From the NCBI RefSeq assembly GCF_025989145.1, contig NZ_JAPDNQ010000001.1, positions 2,523,217 through 2,587,216 of the forward strand: a stretch of 64,000 nt of DNA, given 5' to 3'. Position numbers and translations under genes: made by a program. Positions 59,564-64,000 of this stretch are shown piece after piece. How positions within the stretch are numbered: position 1 is the first letter of the stretch; every line of letters starts with the position of its first letter. Source of the DNA: Microbacterium sp. SSM24. Lineage in GTDB: Bacteria > Actinomycetota > Actinomycetes > Actinomycetales > Microbacteriaceae. Below the pieces are notes generated by a model. The model searched no databases. It saw only the letters and a program-made list of their open reading frames with translations, and was not told the DNA's origin.

Positions 59564-60160
59564 TCACCAGATCGCCAGCCGGACGACGCCGGCGACGAGG
59601 CATGCCCACAGCAGGCTGGCGAGGGTGCCGATGATGAAGCGCTCACGCGCCTCTGCGGCCGCGAGCTCCGAGAACCGGCCGATGCCCTTGATCGCGACGA
59701 CGACGGCGATGGCCTCGGGGAAGCCGACCACGATCGCCAGGGCGACGGAGAGGCGTTCGAGGTAGCCGATCGTCGTACCACCGCGGAGGACTTCGCGCGC
59801 GGGGGCGTCGTCGGGCACGATCCCCGGGACCGCAGCCGGTCGCAGCATGATGCCGCCGTTGTCGCCCTCGGGCACGCGGCCGTGCGTGGCGACCTCGAGC
59901 ACGCGCCGGGTCACCGGGCTCCCGCCGGCCGCGGCGAGCGCGACCCCGAGCATCGCGATGGCGATGGCGCCGATGGGGTGGACCTCCGCCGGCAGTACGA
60001 GCACCACCACGAGCGAGAGCAGTACCAGTCCGCCGGCGATGAGCAGGGGAATCTCCCGCGGGCGCTTCGTGCTCAGCACGACGAGCACGAGGGCGCCGCC
60101 GAGCGTGAGGAAGAGGAACAGCGGCACCGCGAGCGAGAACAGCTCCGGCGGGACGATCAT
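59564..60160 (-). CDS. Membrane protein partner of the SatD-like gene
   Basis: A 198-residue protein with about five hydrophobic helices (about 6-28, 38-57, 63-83, 137-158, 175-197). A hydrophilic loop at about 88-130 includes GRVPEGDNGGIMLRPAA. It starts 28 bases after the SatD-like gene, on the same strand, so an operon is likely. In other bacteria SatD is often beside a DUF3307-type membrane gene; I cannot assign this one to that family. Function unknown. Confidence 0.72.
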   Translation of the reverse strand: MIVPPELFSLAVPLFLFLTLGGALVLVVLSTKRPREIPLLIAGGLVLLSLVVVLVLPAEVHPIGAIAIAMLGVALAAAGGSPVTRRVLEVATHGRVPEGDNGGIMLRPAAVPGIVPDDAPAREVLRGGTTIGYLERLSVALAIVVGFPEAIAVVVAIKGIGRFSELAAAEARERFIIGTLASLLWACLVAGVVRLAIW

Positions 60161-60188
60161 GCCGCCCAGTCTGGCACGAGCATCCGAC

Positions 60189-60803
60189 TCAGCCGTGTGT
60201 CGGGCCCGGCGTCGCGAGAGCGTCGTCGGCTCGGCGCAGGAGTCGCTCGAGAACGGGGAGCGCAGCTTCCTCGGTGCGCAGCCCCGCGTTGCGCGCCCGC
60301 AGACTCACGGCACCCTCCGTGATGCCGAGGCGGCCCGCGGCCTCGCGCTGCGTCATCCCCTCGGCCAGGAGATCGTGCAGTTCCCACCCCTCCGTGGTGC
60401 GACGGTCGCGCAGCTCGACCATCAGACGGAGGAGGGCCTCGGCATCCGCACCCTCCTCACCGCCGACGACGGCGACTCGGGTGGGCGACTTCTTCGCGCG
60501 GTCGACACCTTCGCGCGCGTTCACGAACGCGGGACCCCGGGCCGCGCGGACATCTGCGGGCAGCGGCTCCTCGACTCCGCCGATCCCGATCCCGACGCTC
60601 CATGCGTGGAGTCGGGTGAGGTGCAGCGCGACGTCGAGCAGAGCGCGCGGGTCTGCCAGCGCGAACTGGAGCTCGTCTCCGGCGGTGCGCTCGGGTGCGA
60701 GGGCGAGACGGGGACCCGCAAGGCTGGTGACGGCGCTCAGTCCTGCCGGCACCAGGTCGGCGCCGGCCCGGCTCCTGCGCTGGTCAGCGGTCACCACGAA
60801 CAT
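60189..60803 (-). CDS. SatD-like protein with C-terminal helix-turn-helix
   Basis: A 204-residue protein. The N-terminal ~110 residues match the SatD pattern: TAGDELQFALADPRALLDVAL, then WSVGIGIGGVE and RGPAFVNAREGVDRAKK. The GDE motif and fold suggest a nucleotidyl-cyclase-like palm. A C-terminal helix-turn-helix (LLAEGMTQREAAGRLGITEG) follows. The ATG 60803 has AAGGAG; the ATG at 60836 sits at the predicted transcription start. A SatD-plus-membrane gene pair is known by association, not by function. Confidence 0.75.
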   Translation of the reverse strand: MFVVTADQRRSRAGADLVPAGLSAVTSLAGPRLALAPERTAGDELQFALADPRALLDVALHLTRLHAWSVGIGIGGVEEPLPADVRAARGPAFVNAREGVDRAKKSPTRVAVVGGEEGADAEALLRLMVELRDRRTTEGWELHDLLAEGMTQREAAGRLGITEGAVSLRARNAGLRTEEAALPVLERLLRRADDALATPGPTHG

Positions 60804-60839
60804 CTGCTGCTCCTTGAGTCTCAGGGCTGAATTCATCTG

Positions 60840-60845
60840 AGTTTA
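60840..60845 (-). promoter_or_regulatory. -10 of the SatD-like operon
   Basis: TAAACT on the minus strand; the start site would be near 60833, giving a leader of about 30 bases. Confidence 0.45.
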
Positions 60846-60879
60846 GCGCCTGTGCTTCACGTACATAAGTCTCTACCCT

Positions 60880-60896
60880 AAATACATCAAAATACA
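60880..60896. repeat. AAATACA direct repeat upstream of the SatD-like gene
   Basis: AAATACA at 60880-60886 and again at 60890-60896, a 10-bp spacing, one helical turn. It lies about 45-60 bases upstream of the start site in an AT-rich patch unlike its surroundings. Candidate operator. Confidence 0.45.
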
Positions 60897-60955
60897 GCGC
60901 ATGAGCTTAACGGACACGGGTTCCGATCGACGCTCCGGAATGGCACGGTGTACCC

Positions 60956-61306
60956 ATGGCGAAGATGGAGCATTTCGAGATCCCCGTCGATGACATCGCA
61001 CGGGCGCAGACCTTCTACCGCACCGTCCTGGGGTACGAATACGAGCCGTGGGGCGACGAGATGGGCATGCTTCGCCAGCCGGAAGGCGAGGGCGTGAACG
61101 GCGACCTCCACCTTCGGGGCGCGTCGCCCCATGTGACGGTGGTGTTCACGGTCGACCGCATCGAGGACACCGTCGCGGCGGCGGTCGCGAACGGTGGCGA
61201 GCAGCTCGGTGAGATCCAGCCGCTCGACGAGAACTCGAGGTGGGTGTACATCCGCGATTCCGAGGGCAACACGATCGGACTCTACGACGAGATCGCCGTC
61301 GCCTGA
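60956..61306 (+). CDS. VOC family protein (glyoxalase/dioxygenase fold)
   Basis: A 116-residue vicinal-oxygen-chelate protein: MAKMEHFEIPVDDIARAQTF YRTVLGYE, with His6 and later HVTVVFTVDRIEDTV and YIRDSEGNTIGLYDE (Glu ligand). Usually dimeric with a metal at the interface. Substrate unknown. Between the SatD-like operon and tyrS; promoter unclear. Confidence 0.85.
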   Translation: MAKMEHFEIPVDDIARAQTFYRTVLGYEYEPWGDEMGMLRQPEGEGVNGDLHLRGASPHVTVVFTVDRIEDTVAAAVANGGEQLGEIQPLDENSRWVYIRDSEGNTIGLYDEIAVA

Positions 61307-61343
61307 CTCGCCCCGGCGCGCGAGGCGCACGTCTGCCCGCTGA

Positions 61344-61349
61344 TAGCCT
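61344..61349 (+). promoter_or_regulatory. Leaderless -10 of tyrS
   Basis: TAGCCT, seven bases before the GTG at 61357, fixing the start inside a frame open from 61240. Confidence 0.6.
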
Positions 61350-61356
61350 GAACCGC

Positions 61357-62664
61357 GTGTCTGAAACCGTCGTGAGCGCGACCGCGCCCGCCAACGATCC
61401 GGCGTTCGAGAATGTCTGGGACGAGATCATCTGGCGCGGACTCGTGCATGTGTCCACCGACCAGGAGGCGCTGCGCGCCCTGCTCGCCGGCGGTCCGATC
61501 ACGTACTACTGCGGCTTCGACCCCACCGCGCCGAGCCTGCACCTCGGCAACCTCGTGCAGCTGCTGCTCATGCGTCGCCTGCAGCTGGCCGGCCATAAGC
61601 CCCTCGGGCTCGTGGGCGGGTCGACGGGACTCGTGGGCGACCCCGGCGGTCGCGATGCCGAGCGCGTGCTCAACCCCGTCGAGACCGTCGAGGAGTGGGT
61701 CGGCTACCTGCGTGCACAGGTGGAGCGCTTCTTGAGCTTCGAAGGTGCGAACGCCGCCCGGATGGTCAACAACCTCGACTGGACGGCGCCGCTGAGCGCG
61801 ATCGACTTCCTCCGTGGAATCGGCAAGCACTTCCGCGTCGGCACGATGATCAAGAAAGACGCCGTGGCCGCGCGCCTCAATTCCGAGGCCGGCATCAGCT
61901 ACACGGAGTTCAGCTACCAGATCCTGCAGGGTCTTGACTACCTCGAACTGCACCGCCGCTACGACTGCGTGCTGCAGACCGGCGGCAGCGACCAATGGGG
62001 AAACCTGACCAGCGGCACCGACCTCATCCATCGCGTCGAGGGGGTCTCGGTGCACGCCATCGGCACGCCGCTCATCACGAACAGCGACGGAACGAAGTTC
62101 GGCAAGAGCGCAGGCAATGCGATCTGGCTCGACCCCGCGATGTGCAGCCCGTACCGGATGTACCAGTTCTGGCTGAACACCGACGACGCCGACGTGATCA
62201 CGCGTCTCAAGGTGTTCACGTTCCTCACGCGCGCTGAGATCGAGCAGTACGAGCAGCTCGTCGCGGACGAGCCGTTCCGTCGCGCCGCACAGAAGCGACT
62301 GGCCCTCGAGGTCACGACGTTCGTCCACGGACCGGATGCCGCGGCCGCCGTGGTCGCGGCATCCGAAGCCCTCTTCGGCCAGGGCGATCTGGCCGCGCTC
62401 GACGCCGCCACTCTCGGCCAGGCGCTCGAGGAGCTTCCGAACGCCACGGTCGCACGAGGAACATCCGTCGTGCAGGCGCTCGTCGACACGGCGCTGGTGT
62501 CGAGCCTTTCCGAGGCGCGGCGATCGATCGCTCAGGGCGGGGTGTCGCTCGACGGCGCGAAGGTCGACGACGAGGCGGCGGTGATCACCGGAGGACTGCC
62601 CGGCGGTGTGTCGGTGCTGCGTCGCGGTAAGAAGACTCTCGCCGGGGTTTTCGTCCAGGTCTGA
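61357..62664 (+). CDS. tyrS: Tyrosyl-tRNA synthetase
   Basis: A 435-residue class I synthetase. HIGH-type motif PSLHLGN, KMSKS-type KFGKS, FDPTAPS and DYLELHRRYDCVLQTGGSDQWGN in the Tyr site. C-terminal S4 domain (SLSEARRSIAQGGVSLDG) binds the tRNA. Start GTG from the -10. It is close to the rRNA operon, as in many actinobacteria. Confidence 0.96.
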   Translation: MSETVVSATAPANDPAFENVWDEIIWRGLVHVSTDQEALRALLAGGPITYYCGFDPTAPSLHLGNLVQLLLMRRLQLAGHKPLGLVGGSTGLVGDPGGRDAERVLNPVETVEEWVGYLRAQVERFLSFEGANAARMVNNLDWTAPLSAIDFLRGIGKHFRVGTMIKKDAVAARLNSEAGISYTEFSYQILQGLDYLELHRRYDCVLQTGGSDQWGNLTSGTDLIHRVEGVSVHAIGTPLITNSDGTKFGKSAGNAIWLDPAMCSPYRMYQFWLNTDDADVITRLKVFTFLTRAEIEQYEQLVADEPFRRAAQKRLALEVTTFVHGPDAAAAVVAASEALFGQGDLAALDAATLGQALEELPNATVARGTSVVQALVDTALVSSLSEARRSIAQGGVSLDGAKVDDEAAVITGGLPGGVSVLRRGKKTLAGVFVQV

Positions 62665-62712
62665 CTCGGTCGACGCCCCCCTGCGTCGGCCGTCGACCAC
62701 CGACGGAGGATC

Positions 62713-63555
62713 ATGCCGTTCACACCGAGTCACGCGGTGGTCGCGCTGCCGTTCATCCGCACGCCGCTCATTCCCGCCGCGATCGCCGTCGGAGCGATGG
62801 CCCCCGACCTCCCCCTGTTCGTGCGGGGGCTCCCGCTGCACTACGGGCGCACGCACGACTTCGCATGGGTCCCCGCGACGGTCGCCCTCGCGCTGGTACT
62901 GCTGCTGATCTGGCGCGCCGTGCTGCGTCCGGCGGTCCGTGAGCTGATGCCGACGTGGCTCGCCTCGCGCCTGCCGGCGGAGTGGGATCGCGGGGCAGGT
63001 GCGGCGATGCGGGAGACGCTGTCGATCACGAGCACGGGCGGATCGGGATCCGATCGGCGATGGCGCGTGTCGTGGCGGGGGATGCTGATCCTCGCCGTCT
63101 CGCTCCTCCTCGGAGTCGTGAGCCACATCGTGTGGGATCTCTTCACGCACGAGGGACGGTGGGGAGTCGAGATCCTTCCCGTTCTCGATGAGGCGTGGGG
63201 CCCGCTGCTCGGCTTCAAGTGGCTCCAGTACGGATCGGGAGCTGTCGGAGTCGCGATCATCGGCGTGTGGGCGGTCATCTGGCTGAGCCGGCGAGAAGCT
63301 GCCGGCCCCGTCGGGCGCGTGCTTCCCGTGGCCGCGCGGTGGGTGTGGTGGCTGTCGCTGCCGGTGGTGCTCGCGCTCGCGTGGTCCACCGGTCTCGCGG
63401 TGTGGGGACCGCTGGACGACGACTTCACGGTGGCGCATCTCGCCTACCGGGTCCTTCCGCCGGCGTGCGCGCTGTGGGGTGCCGTGACGGTCGTGCTGTG
63501 CGTGGTCGTGCAGGTGGCGCGCCCGGCACGTACTCGGGCCTTGAACCGTCCGTGA
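62713..63555 (+). CDS. DUF4184 membrane protein
   Basis: A 280-residue protein of DUF4184. MPFTPSHAVVALPFIRTPLI and APDLPLFV are the family marks, suggesting a metal-dependent hydrolase-like fold in the membrane. About six hydrophobic helices (about 10-30, 60-80, 122-145, 170-190, 210-232, 250-272). GGAGG site. Function unknown. Confidence 0.83.
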   Translation: MPFTPSHAVVALPFIRTPLIPAAIAVGAMAPDLPLFVRGLPLHYGRTHDFAWVPATVALALVLLLIWRAVLRPAVRELMPTWLASRLPAEWDRGAGAAMRETLSITSTGGSGSDRRWRVSWRGMLILAVSLLLGVVSHIVWDLFTHEGRWGVEILPVLDEAWGPLLGFKWLQYGSGAVGVAIIGVWAVIWLSRREAAGPVGRVLPVAARWVWWLSLPVVLALAWSTGLAVWGPLDDDFTVAHLAYRVLPPACALWGAVTVVLCVVVQVARPARTRALNRP

Positions 63556-63857
63556 CCGCAGTGGCGCGGAGGCGCCGGTTCCCGCGGGATCTCGCGGGAT
63601 CTCGCGGTTCGGCGGTGCGACACGCCCGGGATGCGCGCCCGATTCGACGGACGCGGCGCCGTCACGTAATGTTCTTGTTGTTCGCCCCAAAGGGAAGAGC
63701 GGAGAGGCCGGAAGGCCCCGCCCCCTCAAGCGGAAACACCCCCTTCCAGAACCTCTTCCGAGAGGTGTGACCCACGGGTCGACGGAGGGGGACCATCCTC
63801 CTCGGATGCGCGGTCATGGACCGCGGGCGGGAGTCTTCGGACGCCGGTTCGCGCGAT
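63556..63857 (+). other. Non-coding stretch upstream of the rRNA promoter
   Basis: About 300 bases without a supportable gene. A 10-base direct repeat CGCGGGATCT occurs twice in a row near 63583-63602, and a hairpin ACCTCT-TCCG-AGAGGT lies at 63751-63766, without a T-run. Nothing else is recognised. Confidence 0.6.
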
Positions 63858-63886
63858 TTGACGAGCGGCCCGAAGGCGGATAAGAT
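63858..63886 (+). promoter_or_regulatory. Promoter of an rRNA operon
   Basis: TTGACG (63858-63863), 17-base spacer, TAAGAT (63881-63886). Transcription should start near 63893. Confidence 0.8.
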
Positions 63887-63892
63887 TGTGAA

Positions 63893-64000
63893 GTTGCCCT
63901 GCTGGGCTGGCTGTGAGGCTGGTTGGTGGGTGCGTCCGATCCTTGAGAACTCAACAGCGTGCACTTGTCAAATGCCAAATAACCTCGTCGACCATCTTTT
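63893..64000 (+). other. 5' leader of 16S rRNA precursor
   Basis: The segment with TTGAG-AA-CTCAA (63943-63954) followed by CAGCGTGCAC is the conserved leader ahead of 16S rRNA in Micrococcales. The 16S gene itself lies beyond the right edge. Confidence 0.7.

Noticed and set aside
61282..63729. An 815-codon minus-strand frame opposite tyrS and the DUF4184 gene
   Set aside because: Shadow of well-supported plus-strand genes; Arg/His/Asp-rich and unrelated to any protein.

Overview
The window is a GC-rich, gene-dense chromosomal segment from an actinobacterium, most probably Microbacteriaceae (Microbacterium-like). This rests on codon use, on family resemblances (DUF3046, ClgR-type regulator, PriA, RecX, DUF4184, SseB), and on gene order. 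It is core chromosome: I see no phage, insertion sequence, CRISPR array or tRNA. From pnp to lexA (1-33663) the order matches the mycobacterial block pnp, dapB, thyA-folA, dapA, RNase J, ftsK, pgsA, cinA, clgR, DUF3046, recA-recX, miaB-miaA, dapF, hflX, lexA. From hisC to tyrS (33687-62664) it resembles the second mycobacterial block his, infC-rpmI-rplT, RNA methyltransferase, pheST, arg, tyrS. Synteny is recalled from knowledge, not searched.

Layout. 1-4671: pnp end, a degenerate aldo/keto reductase-like protein, phosphatase, acetyltransferase, dapB. 4674-7148 (minus): a TIGR01777 protein with OsmC, and a DUF4395/thioredoxin pair. 7256-12721: thyA-folA, SDR, dapA, RNase J. 12793-19541: ftsK, pgsA, cinA, clgR, recA, recX. 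19689-25373: miaB, miaA, dapF, hflX. 25370-32263: S9 peptidase, metF-metE, a membrane protein. 32321-33663: lexA, divergent from a LysM protein that is probably an SOS division inhibitor. 33687-37576: hisC-hisB-hisH-priA and SseB. 37752-39529: PLP decarboxylase, DUF1844. 39544-41174: infC-rpmI-rplT with leader and terminator. 41226-45540: RNA methyltransferase and a glutamate-type ABC importer. 45589-51488: pheS-pheT, an ATPase, an epimerase. 51518-59526: arginine operon argC-J-B-D-F, a membrane acyltransferase-like gene, argH. 59564-60803 (minus): a SatD-like protein plus a membrane protein. 60956-63555: VOC protein, tyrS, DUF4184. 63858-64000: promoter and leader of an rRNA operon whose 16S gene lies beyond the window.

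Regulation is where the window is most informative. At least twenty starts have a TANNNT -10 element ending 5-8 bases upstream, so many transcripts are probably leaderless; this also fixes several starts. Other signals: an apparently leaderless 28-codon ORF with an RRRR..RR tail ahead of argC, followed by mutually exclusive pairings (a candidate arginine attenuator, in an operon without argR); a leaderless 6-codon uORF ahead of hflX; an infC start at a non-canonical ATC whose Shine-Dalgarno lies in a long inverted repeat; a structured 5' leader before metF-metE; a textbook SOS box at recA and a variant box between lexA and the LysM gene; and a 24-bp tandem repeat between recA and recX.

All RNA structures were found by eye in GC-rich DNA, where short complementarities arise by chance. 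They are hypotheses for covariation tests and transcript mapping.
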